Counted from the first letter of the stretch, positions 16,080-26,382 are shown. The stretch is 43,792 nt of DNA from an uncultured Pelagibacteraceae bacterium (GCA_902519695.1 CABYKN010000007.1:1-43792), one strand, 5' to 3'. The notes: a model not told the origin generated them from the sequence alone. Numbers and translations: made by a program.

Positions 16080-16160
16080 CTTTAACAAGTTATAGTTTAT
16101 GAAAATATGAGTTAAAAGTTTAAATACAAAGAATTATCAAAAAATTTAAAAGATAAAAAA

Positions 16161-16523
16161 ATGAAAAAACTAACATGTCATTGTGGTGCTGTTGAAGCAG
16201 AGGTTAATGTTCCAGATAAATTTGAAAAAGTTTTAAGATGCAATTGTTCTGTATGTAAAAGAAAGGGCTATGTTATGTCTCCGATTGGAGAAAATGATAT
16301 GAAGATTACTAAAGGAGAGGATAAGTTAACTTTATATCAATTTTATACTAAAACAGCTAAACATTATTTTTGCTCTATCTGTGGAATTTTTACACATACA
16401 AGACCAAGAAGTAATCCAAAATTACATATGATAAATATTGCATGTGTTGAGGGAGTTGATCCTTTCGAATATAAAGATGTTTCAATTAATGACGGTAATA
16501 ATCATCCGCTTGATCAAAAATAA
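16161..16523 (+). CDS. GFA / CENP-V family zinc protein
   Basis: This 120-residue protein has the GFA-fold zinc ligands: Cys6 and Cys8 (TCHCGAVEAEV), Cys27, Cys29 and Cys32 (RCNCSVCKRKG), and Cys71 and Cys74 (YFCSICGIFTHT). GFA proteins include glutathione-dependent formaldehyde-activating enzyme, and members in SAR11-like methyl-oxidising bacteria may handle formaldehyde. The substrate of this one cannot be read from sequence. It starts at ATG after an AAAAGATAAAAAA leader with no clear Shine-Dalgarno. It ends six bases before the glycerate kinase gene and so probably leads a three-gene run with that kinase and tolC. Confidence 0.87.
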   Translation: MKKLTCHCGAVEAEVNVPDKFEKVLRCNCSVCKRKGYVMSPIGENDMKITKGEDKLTLYQFYTKTAKHYFCSICGIFTHTRPRSNPKLHMINIACVEGVDPFEYKDVSINDGNNHPLDQK

Positions 16524-16529
16524 AATTAA

Positions 16530-17456
16530 ATGAATTTAGTTGAGGATTGTTTAAATAAAGTAAAAAAAGATTGTTATAAGTTTATAAAAACACAAGAAAC
16601 ATCTTCAGATAAATTTAAAAACAAAGATAAGATGTTAAAAGATTATCTTGTCCCAATGAGTTTTTGGATTGCAAAAAAAACAAACTTTAAGAAACCTTAT
16701 ATTGTTGGTTTGACAGGGGGGCAGGGCACTGGAAAAACTACTATAAGCTCTATCTTAATGATAATTTTAAAAAAGTACTTCAAGTTAAACGTTTTCAAAA
16801 TATCAATTGATGATATTTACAAAACTAAGAAAGATAGAATAAAATTATCTAAGAAAATTCATCCCTTATTATTAACAAGAGGTGTGCCAGGAACTCATGA
16901 TATAAGTTATATGTCTAGTTTTATTAAAAAAGCAAATTCTAGAAAATTTAGTACAATAATATTACCCAAGTTCGATAAGGCAATTGATGACAGGTTTGCA
17001 AAAAATAATTGGTATAAAGTAAATAGAAAGCCTGATGTTATTATTTTTGAAGGTTGGTGTGTAGGAGCAAGACCTGAAAGTTCAAAAACATTAAAAAAAA
17101 GTGTAAATTTGTTGGAAAAAAATGACGATAATAAATTAATCTGGAGGAAATACGTTAATACTCAACTAAAAAAAGGATATAAGAAACTTTATAGTAAACT
17201 CGATTGTTTATTATTTTTAAGAGCAGAAAATTTTAGTTTGCTGCAAAAATGGAGAGTTATTCAGGAAAAAAAACTTAAATTAAAAAATAAGAGTAAAAAA
17301 ACGAAACAAAAAATTATGACAAAAAAAGAAGTTTTAAACTTTATGCAAACTTACCAAAGAATTACACAGAATATGTTTAAATATGCGCCAAAATACGCAT
17401 CAATAATTATTAAATTAAATTCTAATCATCAAATTAATTCTGTAAAGTACAATTAA
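16530..17456 (+). CDS. D-glycerate 3-kinase (plant GLYK type)
   Basis: This P-loop kinase converts D-glycerate to 3-phosphoglycerate and so feeds glycerate or glycolate carbon into central metabolism. It has 308 residues. The Walker A motif GLTGGQGTGKTT is at 60-71, SIDDIY at about 92-97 is the substrate or Walker-B-like strand, and LTRGVPGTHDI at 115-125 is the diagnostic block of the plant/yeast glycerate kinase group. VIIFEGWCVGARP near 170-185 is the second family motif. This is unrelated to the bacterial GarK and TtuD kinases. The C-terminal part is extremely Lys-rich, as expected at this base composition. It overlaps the tolC start by one base, although the two functions appear unrelated. 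Confidence 0.9.
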   Translation: MNLVEDCLNKVKKDCYKFIKTQETSSDKFKNKDKMLKDYLVPMSFWIAKKTNFKKPYIVGLTGGQGTGKTTISSILMIILKKYFKLNVFKISIDDIYKTKKDRIKLSKKIHPLLLTRGVPGTHDISYMSSFIKKANSRKFSTIILPKFDKAIDDRFAKNNWYKVNRKPDVIIFEGWCVGARPESSKTLKKSVNLLEKNDDNKLIWRKYVNTQLKKGYKKLYSKLDCLLFLRAENFSLLQKWRVIQEKKLKLKNKSKKTKQKIMTKKEVLNFMQTYQRITQNMFKYAPKYASIIIKLNSNHQINSVKYN

Positions 17457-18748
17457 TGAAAAAAATATTAATAATAATTTTTAGTTTTTTTTGGTTAACG
17501 ACCCAATCATTAGCATTAACATTATATGAAGCATTAAATGAAACTTATAACAACAATAAACAATTAAATGCTGAGAGAGAAAATATAAAAGCATCTGAAG
17601 AAGATCTGAATATTTCTAAAGCCGATTATATGCCTTCTTTGAGTTTAAGTGGGTCTAAGAGCCTTGAAGAAACAAATAAACTAACAAATCAGAGTGGAGG
17701 TGATGCAACTATTAGCGATACAGATCCATTTACAACATCTATCAAATTAGAACAAACCTTATTGGATTTTGGAAGAGACCTTAACTATGAAAAGAATTTA
17801 ATAGGTTTAGAGCTTTCAAAAGCAAAACTATTTAAAAAAGAACAGGATGTTCTTTACAGTGCTATAGAAGCTTTTACGTCTGTAATTTTATCAAGAGAAA
17901 AAGTTGCAATTAATAGACAAAATTTAAACTTACTTATTAAACAACTTGAAAATGATAAAGTAAGATTAGATAGAGGACAAATAAAAACTGCAGATTTATC
18001 ACAAACGGAATCTTCTCTTGCTGGAGCAAGTGCTCAACTAACTCAAGCAAGAAGCGAATTAATGATTAATAAATTAAATTACGAAAATATTATTGGTAAA
18101 CTTTTAAATACAAATGAATTAAAAAAGACAAACAGAGCTATTGTAGGAGTTCCAAGTGAACTTAGTACAGCAATCAATTTAGCAAGAGAGAACAACCCAG
18201 ATATAATGATTGCTAAAATAGAATTAAATCAGTCCGAAATGGATATTGCTATTGCTAAAAGCGACCTAAAACCTAGCGCATCTTTATCTTTAGAAAGATC
18301 ATATGCAGAAGATTTTAGTTCAACTTATGATCAAAGAGAAAAAGATACACTTAAAGCAACAATTAGTTGGCCGTTTTATTCAGGTGGGAGTAAACGTGCA
18401 AAAATAAACAAAAACACAAATCTAAAAACTAGAAAAATTTTATTGTTTGAGGATGCTGTAAAAACTACTGAAAAGAATGTTGGAAGTGCATGGTCAAATC
18501 TTGAAGCATCAAGAAGTTTTTTAAATTCTGTAAGATCTCAAGTTAGAGCAGCAAAAATTGCTAACGAAGGAATAGCTGCAGAGTATGAGAGAGGTTCAAG
18601 AACAACGCTAGATGTTATACAATCAAACTCTTTGTTGTTGGCTGCAAAAATTTCCCTAGCAGAATCTGAGAGAAATAATCTTATCGCTCAATATAATGTC
18701 CTAAAAGCCATTGGCTTATTGAATAGCGAATACCTAAAACTTAAGTAA
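17456..18748 (+). CDS. tolC: TolC-family outer membrane efflux protein
   Basis: This is a trimeric outer-membrane channel for type I secretion or multidrug efflux. It has 430 residues with a signal peptide (MKKILIIIFSFFWLTTQSLA) and begins LTLYEALNETYNNNKQL, the classic TolC start. Two long repeated halves rich in coiled-coil helices follow, with the OEP-domain blocks DLSQTESSLAGASAQLTQARSEL in the first half and TTLDVIQSNSLLLAAKISLAES in the second. TISWPFYSGG marks the second beta segment. No inner-membrane pump or adaptor gene is adjacent, so partners are encoded elsewhere. The ATG overlaps the glycerate kinase stop by one base. About 110 bases separate it from recA. Confidence 0.93.
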   Translation: MKKILIIIFSFFWLTTQSLALTLYEALNETYNNNKQLNAERENIKASEEDLNISKADYMPSLSLSGSKSLEETNKLTNQSGGDATISDTDPFTTSIKLEQTLLDFGRDLNYEKNLIGLELSKAKLFKKEQDVLYSAIEAFTSVILSREKVAINRQNLNLLIKQLENDKVRLDRGQIKTADLSQTESSLAGASAQLTQARSELMINKLNYENIIGKLLNTNELKKTNRAIVGVPSELSTAINLARENNPDIMIAKIELNQSEMDIAIAKSDLKPSASLSLERSYAEDFSSTYDQREKDTLKATISWPFYSGGSKRAKINKNTNLKTRKILLFEDAVKTTEKNVGSAWSNLEASRSFLNSVRSQVRAAKIANEGIAAEYERGSRTTLDVIQSNSLLLAAKISLAESERNNLIAQYNVLKAIGLLNSEYLKLK

Positions 18749-18790
18749 TTTAAAGATTTTAAGCTATTTTGAGAAATATATTGCTAATGA

Positions 18791-18805
18791 GAACAAAATG
18801 TGTAC
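18791..18805 (+). promoter_or_regulatory. SOS-like (LexA) box upstream of recA, GAAC-N7-GTAC
   Basis: GAACAAAATGTGTAC differs by one base from the alphaproteobacterial box GAAC-N7-GAAC. It shares its first eight bases and its orientation relative to the gene with the umuD box. It ends 51 bases before the recA ATG, a normal operator distance. Confidence 0.65.
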
Positions 18806-18856
18806 ATTTAAATTCATGATTCGAGTGTTAAAAAAAGCAAAAAAAAGAGGCAAAAA

Positions 18857-19981
18857 ATGACTAAAAATAACCTAAAAGTGGTGAAAACCGCAAAAGATAA
18901 AGAATTGGAAAACAAAGAGAAAAATAAAGCATTAGACGCAGCAATCAGCCAAATTACAGATAGCTTCGGAAAAGGCTCAGTAATGAAGCTTGGTGAGCAA
19001 AAAGCCATGGATGTTGAGTCTATCTCAACTGGATCTTTAAGCTTAGATCTTGCTTTAGGAATTGGTGGATTACCGAAAGGAAGAATTATTGAAATTTATG
19101 GACCAGAGTCTTCAGGAAAAACTACTTTAGCATTACAAGTGGTTGCAGAAGCACAGAAGGCAGGTGGAATTTGTGGTTTCGTTGATGCAGAACATGCTTT
19201 AGACCCAGTGTATGCAAAGAAATTAGGTGTAAATACTGAAGAGTTACTAATTTCTCAACCAGACACAGGTGAACAAGCTTTAGAAATCACTGATACATTA
19301 ATTAAATCTGGCTCAATGTCAGTTCTTGTTGTGGACTCTGTTGCAGCATTAACACCGAGAGCCGAAATAGAAGGTGATATGGGTGATACTCATGTTGGTT
19401 TACAAGCTAGATTGATGTCTCAAGCATTGAGAAAATTAACAGGCTCAATTTCACGAACTAATACAATGGTTATTTTCATTAACCAAATTAGAATGAAAAT
19501 TGGTGTTATGTTTGGAAGTCCAGAAACAACATCAGGTGGAAATTCTTTAAAATTCTACTCATCAGTTAGAATGGACATTAGAAGAATTGGAGCAATCAAA
19601 GATAAAGATAATATCGTTGGTAACACAACAAGAGTTAAAGTTGTGAAAAATAAAGTTGCTCCACCATTTAAAGTTGTTGAGTTTGATTTAATGTATGGAA
19701 AAGGAATTAGTAAAGTAGGGGAACTAATAGACCTGGGTGCCAAAGCAGATATTGTAGAGAAATCTGGAGCTTGGTACGCTTATAAAGGTGAAAAAATTGG
19801 TCAAGGTAGAGAGAATGCGAAACTTTACCTTGAACAAAATCCTAAAGCCGCTGCTGAAATTGAAATGGCAATCAGAGAAAAGGCTGGTGTGATCTCAAAG
19901 AAAATTGAGGGAAATCCACTAAGCGAGGAAAAAGTAGAGGCTCAAAAAAAAGAAGAAGAAATTCCTACTAAAAAAAATTAG
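18857..19981 (+). CDS. recA: Recombinase RecA
   Basis: This DNA-dependent ATPase carries out strand exchange and, as a filament, stimulates cleavage of LexA and UmuD. It has 374 residues. Walker [10 protein letters not shown] is at 82-90, and [10 protein letters not shown] is the Walker B strand. [21 protein letters not shown] includes loop L2 with its Q-x-R-M-K start. An N-terminal extension of about 25 charged residues precedes the usual start ([18 protein letters not shown]). A start at the second plausible position would be possible only if that extension is untranslated. An SOS-like box lies upstream and a strong terminator follows. The C-terminus is the usual acidic/Lys-rich tail. Confidence 0.99.
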   Translation: MTKNNLKVVKTAKDKELENKEKNKALDAAISQITDSFGKGSVMKLGEQKAMDVESISTGSLSLDLALGIGGLPKGRIIEIYGPESSGKTTLALQVVAEAQKAGGICGFVDAEHALDPVYAKKLGVNTEELLISQPDTGEQALEITDTLIKSGSMSVLVVDSVAALTPRAEIEGDMGDTHVGLQARLMSQALRKLTGSISRTNTMVIFINQIRMKIGVMFGSPETTSGGNSLKFYSSVRMDIRRIGAIKDKDNIVGNTTRVKVVKNKVAPPFKVVEFDLMYGKGISKVGELIDLGAKADIVEKSGAWYAYKGEKIGQGRENAKLYLEQNPKAAAEIEMAIREKAGVISKKIEGNPLSEEKVEAQKKEEEIPTKKN

Positions 19982-20000
19982 CAGATAACTTTTAGTTATT

Positions 20001-20029
20001 AAAAAGGCGCTCGAAAGGGCGCCTTTTTT
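20001..20029. terminator. Bidirectional intrinsic terminator after recA
   Basis: A perfect 10-base stem, AAAAAGGCGC (20001-20010) with GCGCCTTTTT (20019-20028), has an 8-base loop and a T run after the stem. It lies about 20 bases after the recA stop. The A-tract on the left arm would also allow termination from the other strand. Confidence 0.93.
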
Positions 20030-20078
20030 CCCTTCAGAGGTGTAGACATCAATAGAAAAAGCTGTATTTTAACAAAAT

Positions 20079-22742
20079 ATGGCAAAAACATTAAACGAGA
20101 TCAGATCAACTTTTTTAGATTATTTCGAAAAAAATGATCACAAGATAGTTGAGTCTAGCAATTTGGTTCCAAATAATGATCCAACATTAATGTTTGCAAA
20201 TTCAGGCATGGTCCAGTTTAAAAATGTTTTTACCGGATTAGAAAAAAGGGATTATCAAAGAGCTACCACTTCTCAAAAATGTGTAAGAGCAGGAGGTAAA
20301 CATAACGATCTTGAAAACGTTGGCTACACTCCAAGACACCATACATTTTTTGAAATGCTTGGAAATTTTTCTTTTGGAGATTACTTCAAGGAAAGGGGAA
20401 TTGAACTTGCTTGGAATTTAATTACTAAAGATTTTGGATTAAATAAAGATAGATTATATGTAACAGTATTTCATGAAGACGATGAAGCCTTCAATTTTTG
20501 GAAGAAAATAGCGGGTTTTAGCGACGATAGAATTATTAGGATAGCAACTTCAGATAACTTTTGGTCAATGGGCGAAACGGGCCCTTGCGGACCTTGTTCA
20601 GAGATATTTTATGATCATGGAGATCATTTAAAAGGTGGTTTACCCGGAACCAAAGATGAGGATGGCGATAGATATATTGAGATATGGAATTTAGTCTTCA
20701 TGCAATTTGAGCAAGTTTCAAAAGATAAAAGAATTAATCTTCCAAAACCTTCTGTAGATACTGGAATGGGTTTAGAAAGAATTGCAGCATTACTTCAGGG
20801 CACACATGATAATTATGAAACAGATCATTTTAAAAAATTAATTAGTTCAATTTCTGAATTTACGAAAGTAAAACAAGATGAAAATAATTTATCGAGCTTT
20901 AGAGTAATTGCAGATCACTTAAGAGCTAGCTCATTTCTTCTTGCAGAAGGGGTATTACCTTCAAATGAAGGAAGAGGTTATGTTCTTAGAAGAATAATGA
21001 GAAGAGGAATGAGACATTCTCATTTGCTAGGTTCTAAAGAACCAGTCTTTAATAAAATCTTTGATACATTGAAAGATGAAATGAAAGGAAATTATCCTGA
21101 ATTAGAAAGATCAGAGACTTTAATTAAAGAAACGTTAAAAATGGAAGAAGAAAAATTTTTAGTATTACTTGATAGGGGAATTAAAATTTTGAATGATGAA
21201 ATTTCAAAAATAAAAAAAGTTTTACCAGGTGAAGTGGCGTTTAAATTATATGATACTTATGGTTTCCCGTTAGACTTAACAGAAGATATTTTAAAAAATA
21301 AATCTTTGACCGTTGATCAAAATAAATTTGATGAATTAATGAAAAAGAGCAAAGAGCTTGCAAAACAAAATTGGAAAGGTTCTGGAGATGCCTCTGAAGA
21401 AGAAATCTGGTTTGGTATAAAAGATAAAATAGGACCTACAGAGTTTCTTGGGTATGAGTTCAACCAATCAGAAGGAGTGGTGTTATCTATAATTAAAAAT
21501 AATAAAGAAGTACAAAATATTTCAGATGGTGAGGAAGGAATAATTATTACTAATCAAACACCGTTTTATGGAGAGTCTGGTGGACAAGTTGGAGATCAAG
21601 GAACAATAGTATCTGGTAATTCAGTATTTGAGGTTACAGATACTCAAAAAAAACTTGGAGATCTGTTTATACATCATGGAATTCTAAAATCTGGTGAGAT
21701 TAAGATTAAAGACGTTGTAGAAATGAAAATAGATATTGAAAGACGTAACAATCTTAAGGCGTATCATTCTGCAACTCATTTATTACATGAGTCTTTGAGA
21801 AGAACATTGGGAAAACACGTTATGCAAAAAGGATCTTTAGTTGCGCCTGATAGGCTAAGATTTGATTTTAGTCATATGAAACCAATTACAGAGGATGAAT
21901 TAATAATTATTGATAAATTAGTTAATGAATACGTACAAAACAAAACTGATGTAACTACAAGAATCATGACACCAAAAGCTGCAATTGAAAAAGGTGCTTT
22001 AGCTTTTTTTGGTGAAAAATATGGAGAAGAGGTAAGAGTAGTTTCTATGGGAGCGGAAAATAACTCTTACTTTTCAACAGAATTATGTGGTGGAACACAT
22101 GTTAAAAATACAGGTGATATTGGAAAATTTAAAACTGTTAGCCAATCCTCAATAGCTGCTGGTGTTAGAAGGGTTGAAGCTTTAAGGGACAAACAACTCG
22201 AAATATATTTAAAAAATAAGGCAAAAATGTCAAACCTTTCTGCACAAAAAGATGAAGATAGTATTAAAGAGGTGTCTGCTCAAATTATTAAATTAGGTGG
22301 AAAACCAAATCTAGAAAATAAAGATACGAAAGGATTAATTAAAGACCTTAATAAACAATTAGAACAATTAAATGTTCAATCAGTTTTAGGTGATAAAACA
22401 AAAAACATAATTAAAGATGAAAATATAAATGGCACTCAAGTTAGATTACAAAAAGTTCAAGATTTATCTCCAAAAGACCTAAGAAAACTTGTTGATGCAG
22501 GTAAAAAAGAATTGGGTGAAGGAATAGTAGTAGTATTTGCAAATAAGGATGAGAAAGTTGGTCTTGCTGTAGGTGTAACTGAAAATTTAACAAATAAATA
22601 CGATGCAGTTAAATTTGCAAAACTAGGATCTGAAATTATTGGTGGAAAGGGCGGTGGAGGTCGTAAAGACTTTGCACAGGCTGGAGGCCAAGACTCAAAT
22701 AAAATCGATGAAGCTTTAGAAAAACTAAAAACCTTAATTTAA
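20079..22742 (+). CDS. alaS: Alanine-tRNA ligase
   Basis: This enzyme charges tRNA-Ala and edits mischarged Ser and Gly. It is full length at 887 residues. The N-terminal class II catalytic core includes [22 protein letters not shown]-like residues ([14 protein letters not shown] near 65-80) and [17 protein letters not shown]. The editing domain carries the zinc ligands HSATHLLH and CGGTH, with Cys at residue 670. [16 protein letters not shown] near the C-terminus is the C-Ala domain that bridges to the tRNA elbow. It follows the recA terminator and so is transcribed from its own promoter within about 50 bases. The stop overlaps the convergent icd stop by nine bases. Confidence 0.99.
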   Translation: MAKTLNEIRSTFLDYFEKNDHKIVESSNLVPNNDPTLMFANSGMVQFKNVFTGLEKRDYQRATTSQKCVRAGGKHNDLENVGYTPRHHTFFEMLGNFSFGDYFKERGIELAWNLITKDFGLNKDRLYVTVFHEDDEAFNFWKKIAGFSDDRIIRIATSDNFWSMGETGPCGPCSEIFYDHGDHLKGGLPGTKDEDGDRYIEIWNLVFMQFEQVSKDKRINLPKPSVDTGMGLERIAALLQGTHDNYETDHFKKLISSISEFTKVKQDENNLSSFRVIADHLRASSFLLAEGVLPSNEGRGYVLRRIMRRGMRHSHLLGSKEPVFNKIFDTLKDEMKGNYPELERSETLIKETLKMEEEKFLVLLDRGIKILNDEISKIKKVLPGEVAFKLYDTYGFPLDLTEDILKNKSLTVDQNKFDELMKKSKELAKQNWKGSGDASEEEIWFGIKDKIGPTEFLGYEFNQSEGVVLSIIKNNKEVQNISDGEEGIIITNQTPFYGESGGQVGDQGTIVSGNSVFEVTDTQKKLGDLFIHHGILKSGEIKIKDVVEMKIDIERRNNLKAYHSATHLLHESLRRTLGKHVMQKGSLVAPDRLRFDFSHMKPITEDELIIIDKLVNEYVQNKTDVTTRIMTPKAAIEKGALAFFGEKYGEEVRVVSMGAENNSYFSTELCGGTHVKNTGDIGKFKTVSQSSIAAGVRRVEALRDKQLEIYLKNKAKMSNLSAQKDEDSIKEVSAQIIKLGGKPNLENKDTKGLIKDLNKQLEQLNVQSVLGDKTKNIIKDENINGTQVRLQKVQDLSPKDLRKLVDAGKKELGEGIVVVFANKDEKVGLAVGVTENLTNKYDAVKFAKLGSEIIGGKGGGGRKDFAQAGGQDSNKIDEALEKLKTLI

Positions 22743-23948
22743 CTTTTGTTTTAAACTTCCATCAATTACATCTAAAAACTGGTTAGTTGTTAAATATTTT
22801 GTAGAAGGACCAATAAGTATTGCCAAATCTTTGGTCATTGAGCCTAATTCAACTGACTCAACACATACTTCTTCAAGTATTTTAGCAAATTTAATTAATT
22901 CATCATTATTATCTAATTTTCCTCTGTGTGCTAAACCTCTTGTCCAAGCAAATATAGATGCAATTGGATTGGTTGATGTTTCTTTACCTTGCTGATGCAT
23001 TCTAAAATGTCGAGTTACAGTTCCGTGAGCCGCTTCTGCTTCCATTGTTCTGCCATCAGGTGCCAATAAAACACTAGTCATTAAACCTAATGAACCATAA
23101 CCTTGAGCAACAGTATCTGACTGAACATCGCCATCATAGTTTTTACAAGCCCAAATATATTTACCGTGCCACTTCATAGCACAAGCAACCATATCATCGA
23201 TCAACCTATGTTCATAAGTTATGTTATTTTTTTCGAATTCTAATTTAAAATCTTTTTCAAAAACATTTTGAAATATATCTTTAAATCTACCATCATATTT
23301 TTTTAGTATGGTATTCTTAGTTGATAAATACACAGGCCATTTTTTTATTAGACCGTAATTGAAACATGACCTTGCAAAGTCCTCAATTGATTTATCTAAA
23401 TTATACATTGAAAGAGAAATACCGGGTCCTGGAAAATCAAATACTTCATATTTTTTTTCATCACTTCCATCTTCCGATGTCCACTTAACTTCTAATTTAC
23501 CTTTTCCTGGAACCAAAAAATCTGTAGCTCTATATTGATCTCCGAAAGCATGCCTTCCAATAATTAATGGATCTGTCCAAGATGGGACAAGTTTAGGAAT
23601 ATTTTTACAAATTATTGGTTCTCTAAATACTGTCCCTCCAATAATATTTCTTATTGTTCCATTCGGAGATCTCCACATTTTCTTTAATTTAAATTCTTCA
23701 ACTCTCGCTTCGTCAGGAGTAATAGTTGCGCATTTGATACCTACTCCATTTTTCTTGATTGCATTAGCACAGTCGATTGTAATTTTGTCATCCGTATCAT
23801 CCCTACTTTTCATTCCTAGATCGTAATACTCAATGCCTAAATCTAAATAAGGTAGAATTAATTTGTTTTTTATGAATTCCCAAATTACTCTTGTCATTTC
23901 ATCGCCGTCTAGCTCGACAATGGGATTTTTTACCTTAATTTTGCTCAT
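22734..23948 (-). CDS. icd: NADP-dependent isocitrate dehydrogenase (eukaryotic-like type)
   Basis: This enzyme oxidatively decarboxylates isocitrate to 2-oxoglutarate and makes NADPH. I take the ATG at 23946-23948 ([23 protein letters not shown]), giving 404 residues. The next upstream ATG, at 23991-23993, adds 15 residues that are not part of the family. [18 protein letters not shown] carries the isocitrate-binding Ser/Asn/Arg region. [33 protein letters not shown] is the NADP-binding end, covered here by [10 protein letters not shown] and NPIASIFAW. The sequence belongs to the homodimeric group shared with eukaryotes, not the E. coli type. It is convergent with alaS and divergent from psd, about 75 bases away. 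Confidence 0.97.
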   Translation of the reverse strand: MSKIKVKNPIVELDGDEMTRVIWEFIKNKLILPYLDLGIEYYDLGMKSRDDTDDKITIDCANAIKKNGVGIKCATITPDEARVEEFKLKKMWRSPNGTIRNIIGGTVFREPIICKNIPKLVPSWTDPLIIGRHAFGDQYRATDFLVPGKGKLEVKWTSEDGSDEKKYEVFDFPGPGISLSMYNLDKSIEDFARSCFNYGLIKKWPVYLSTKNTILKKYDGRFKDIFQNVFEKDFKLEFEKNNITYEHRLIDDMVACAMKWHGKYIWACKNYDGDVQSDTVAQGYGSLGLMTSVLLAPDGRTMEAEAAHGTVTRHFRMHQQGKETSTNPIASIFAWTRGLAHRGKLDNNDELIKFAKILEEVCVESVELGSMTKDLAILIGPSTKYLTTNQFLDVIDGSLKQKLN

Positions 23949-24022
23949 TTTTTGATGTATCTTAATAATTGAATTTATACTTTTTATATACATATTAATC
24001 CAGAATTATCAATTGAACGATT

Positions 24023-24670
24023 ATGATAGACAAAATTTTTCCAAAGATTCATAACGAAGGCTATAAATTTATAGTAATTTTCGTAGTAGCAACGATCATT
24101 CTATATTTCATTCATGGTTTTTTAGGTTTCATAGGTTTGGTCTTAAGTATTTGGTGTTATTATTTTTTTAGAGATCCAGAGAGAATTCCAATAAATGACG
24201 AGAACTATTTAACAAGTCCTGCTGACGGATTGGTTTTACAAGTTTTAGATACAAACGGACCAAAAGAATTGGGACTTGAAAATAAAAAATTTAAGAAAGT
24301 AAGTATATTTATGAACGTATTTGACTGTCATGTGAATAGATCTCCATGTTCAGGAAAAATTGAAGAAATTTTATACAAACCTGGAAAATTTATTAATGCA
24401 TCTCTTGATAAAGCGAGCGAGGATAATGAAAGAAATTATTATAAAATTAAAAATTCTCACGGAGAAGATATAATTGTAGTTCAAATAGCAGGACTGGTTG
24501 CACGGAGAATAGTAACTGATACCTCCGTTGAAGAAAATGTTGATCAAGGATCTAGAATAGGAATGATTAGATTTGGAAGTAGAGCAGATTTATATTTTGA
24601 AAACTATGAACCATTAGTAAAAGTTAATCAAAGAGCAGTTGCTGGAGAAACATTGATAGCCAAAAGATAA
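24023..24670 (+). CDS. psd: Phosphatidylserine decarboxylase proenzyme, short form
   Basis: This membrane enzyme makes phosphatidylethanolamine from phosphatidylserine. It has 215 residues and two N-terminal membrane helices (about 15-45). NVFDCHVNRSP at 98-108 is the family block with the catalytic His. Self-cleavage should occur at Gly185-Ser186 in RFGSRADLYF, leaving the pyruvoyl group on the small chain. The short length and FGS cleavage motif place it in the alphaproteobacterial/archaeal-type Psd group. It ends exactly where the next ATG begins, so psd and pssA form one operon that makes the phosphatidylethanolamine branch of the membrane lipids in reverse order of the pathway. Confidence 0.97.
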   Translation: MIDKIFPKIHNEGYKFIVIFVVATIILYFIHGFLGFIGLVLSIWCYYFFRDPERIPINDENYLTSPADGLVLQVLDTNGPKELGLENKKFKKVSIFMNVFDCHVNRSPCSGKIEEILYKPGKFINASLDKASEDNERNYYKIKNSHGEDIIVVQIAGLVARRIVTDTSVEENVDQGSRIGMIRFGSRADLYFENYEPLVKVNQRAVAGETLIAKR

Positions 24671-25468
24671 ATGGAAAATCCAAAAAAGAATATAAGATTA
24701 GTATCAAATAAAAATTCAAGAGTTATTTTGCCGAATATTATGACACTAGTTGGAGTGTGTATTGGTTTAACTTCAATTAAATTTGCATTTGATGGAAGAT
24801 TTGAATTATCAGTTATTGCAGTTTTAATTGCTGCAATCATTGATGGTTTAGATGGAAGAATTGCGCGATTAATTAAAGCTACATCAAAAGTTGGAAAAGA
24901 ATTAGATTCATTAACGGATGTAATTAGTTTTGGAGTTGCGCCAGCATTTATAATGTATTTCTGGGCGCTAGATAATATCGGCAGATTTGGTTGGTTAATA
25001 TCTTTAATATATGTGGTTTGTGTTGCTTTGAGACTTGCAAGATTTAATGTTTCAACAGGAGGGGAACCTTCATGGAGGGATAATTTTTTTGAGGGTATTC
25101 CATCACCAGCAGGTGGAGTATTGGTATTAATGCCATTAATTTATAGTTTTAGCGAAGTTCAGTTTATAACTATTAATAAAAATATAATTGTTCCATCTTT
25201 ATTCATTGTTATTTCTGTACTTTTGATAAGTAAAATTCCTACATATTCTTTTAAAAGAATTGTTGTTCCAAGAAGTACTTCAATATTTCTTTTATTTGGA
25301 ATAATTTTATATTTTGGTTTGTTGCTAATATATACCTTTAATACAATTATAATTTCAGGAATTATTTATTTATTAATGATTCCAGCAAGTTCAATTCATT
25401 ACTTATTTTTAAAAAAACAAAATAAAGAAAAAGATGATGGCGTTGATCATCATGAAGATGTTTTGTAA
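24671..25468 (+). CDS. pssA: CDP-diacylglycerol-serine O-phosphatidyltransferase
   Basis: This integral membrane enzyme joins serine to CDP-diacylglycerol to give phosphatidylserine, the substrate of the preceding psd. It has 265 residues and about eight helices. The CDP-alcohol phosphotransferase motif is complete: Asp58, Asp61-Gly62, Ala65-Arg66, Gly75, Asp79 and Asp83, in DGLDGRIARL and GKELDSLTD. LARFNVSTGG and FFEGIPSPAGG are further PssA-type blocks that separate it from PgsA. The C-terminal tail is charged and His-rich. It follows psd with no gap, and its stop overlaps the next ATG by one base (TAATG), so the next glycosyltransferase-like gene is translationally coupled to it. Confidence 0.96.
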   Translation: MENPKKNIRLVSNKNSRVILPNIMTLVGVCIGLTSIKFAFDGRFELSVIAVLIAAIIDGLDGRIARLIKATSKVGKELDSLTDVISFGVAPAFIMYFWALDNIGRFGWLISLIYVVCVALRLARFNVSTGGEPSWRDNFFEGIPSPAGGVLVLMPLIYSFSEVQFITINKNIIVPSLFIVISVLLISKIPTYSFKRIVVPRSTSIFLLFGIILYFGLLLIYTFNTIIISGIIYLLMIPASSIHYLFLKKQNKEKDDGVDHHEDVL

Positions 25469-26382
25469 TGAAAGAGAATGTAATTATTTCTCTAGCAGAT
25501 TCTAATTATTTTGAATTGCTAAATGAATTAATAGACTCTATTAAACAATTCAATCACAGTGAAAAGGTTGCTATTTGTATACTTGATGCGGGTTTAACAG
25601 AGGAGCAAACTGCTATTCTAAAAAATAAAGTAGACGAGATCAAAAAAGCTGAATGGGATATTGAGGTTCCACAATCTAAAGTTAAAGGTAAAGAATGGCT
25701 AAAAAGTCAGGTATCAAGAGCGTTTCTTCCAAAATATTTTCCAAACTATAAAAAATACCTGTGGATTGATTGTGATGCTTGGGTTCAAGATTGGAGTTCA
25801 ATAGACTTATATTTTAAAGCTTGTGATAATGGCAAACTAGGCATTACCCAGACAATGACACCTGGATATAGAATATTAAGTAACGTTAATTGGTTGTTTG
25901 GAAAATTGGCAATTATAAAATCTCAAAATTTTAAACATGCCATTAAATCTAAAATTGATATTAATAAAGCAAGAAAGTTAGCATTTGCTCCACATATTAA
26001 TATTGGTGTTTTCTCATTAGAAAAAGACTCTAGTTGTTGGAATGTTTGGCAAAAAAATTTAAAAACTACTCTTAGTCATGGACAAATATTTGGTTCAGAG
26101 CAACTAGCAATAAATATATGCGTATATATTGATAATGTAGATGTTGAATTTCTTCCTCATAATTGCAACTGGTTAGCTAGCAACTTACTTCCAAAGTTTG
26201 ATGAAAAGAATAAAATTTTCGTGGAACCTTTTTTACCAAATCATAAAATTGGAATTATACATTTAGCTAGTGGTATTAAAGTAAATGATAAAGATATGAG
26301 AAACGAGAAAAATCTAGAGATAGAATTAAATACTTTGGATAATAATAAAATCTCAAAATCTTTAAGGTTCAAAACTAATTGA
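25468..26382 (+). CDS. Glycosyltransferase-like protein, GT-A fold (GT8-like)
   Basis: This 304-residue soluble protein begins ENVIISLADSNYFELLNELIDSIKQFN, a nucleotide-sugar-binding first strand and helix. It has the likely metal motif DCD in KKYLWIDCDAWVQDW near residues 100-115. APHINIGVFSLEKDSSCW and IFGSEQLAINICVYIDN fit the acceptor half of GT8-type enzymes (new-strand Asn, then E/Q for catalysis). No signal peptide or membrane helix is seen. The exact family is uncertain. It is translationally coupled to pssA and is followed, with overlap, by rlmE. An enzyme acting on a lipid or surface glycan is plausible because of the phospholipid neighbours, but that is only context. Confidence 0.65.
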   Translation: MKENVIISLADSNYFELLNELIDSIKQFNHSEKVAICILDAGLTEEQTAILKNKVDEIKKAEWDIEVPQSKVKGKEWLKSQVSRAFLPKYFPNYKKYLWIDCDAWVQDWSSIDLYFKACDNGKLGITQTMTPGYRILSNVNWLFGKLAIIKSQNFKHAIKSKIDINKARKLAFAPHINIGVFSLEKDSSCWNVWQKNLKTTLSHGQIFGSEQLAINICVYIDNVDVEFLPHNCNWLASNLLPKFDEKNKIFVEPFLPNHKIGIIHLASGIKVNDKDMRNEKNLEIELNTLDNNKISKSLRFKTN

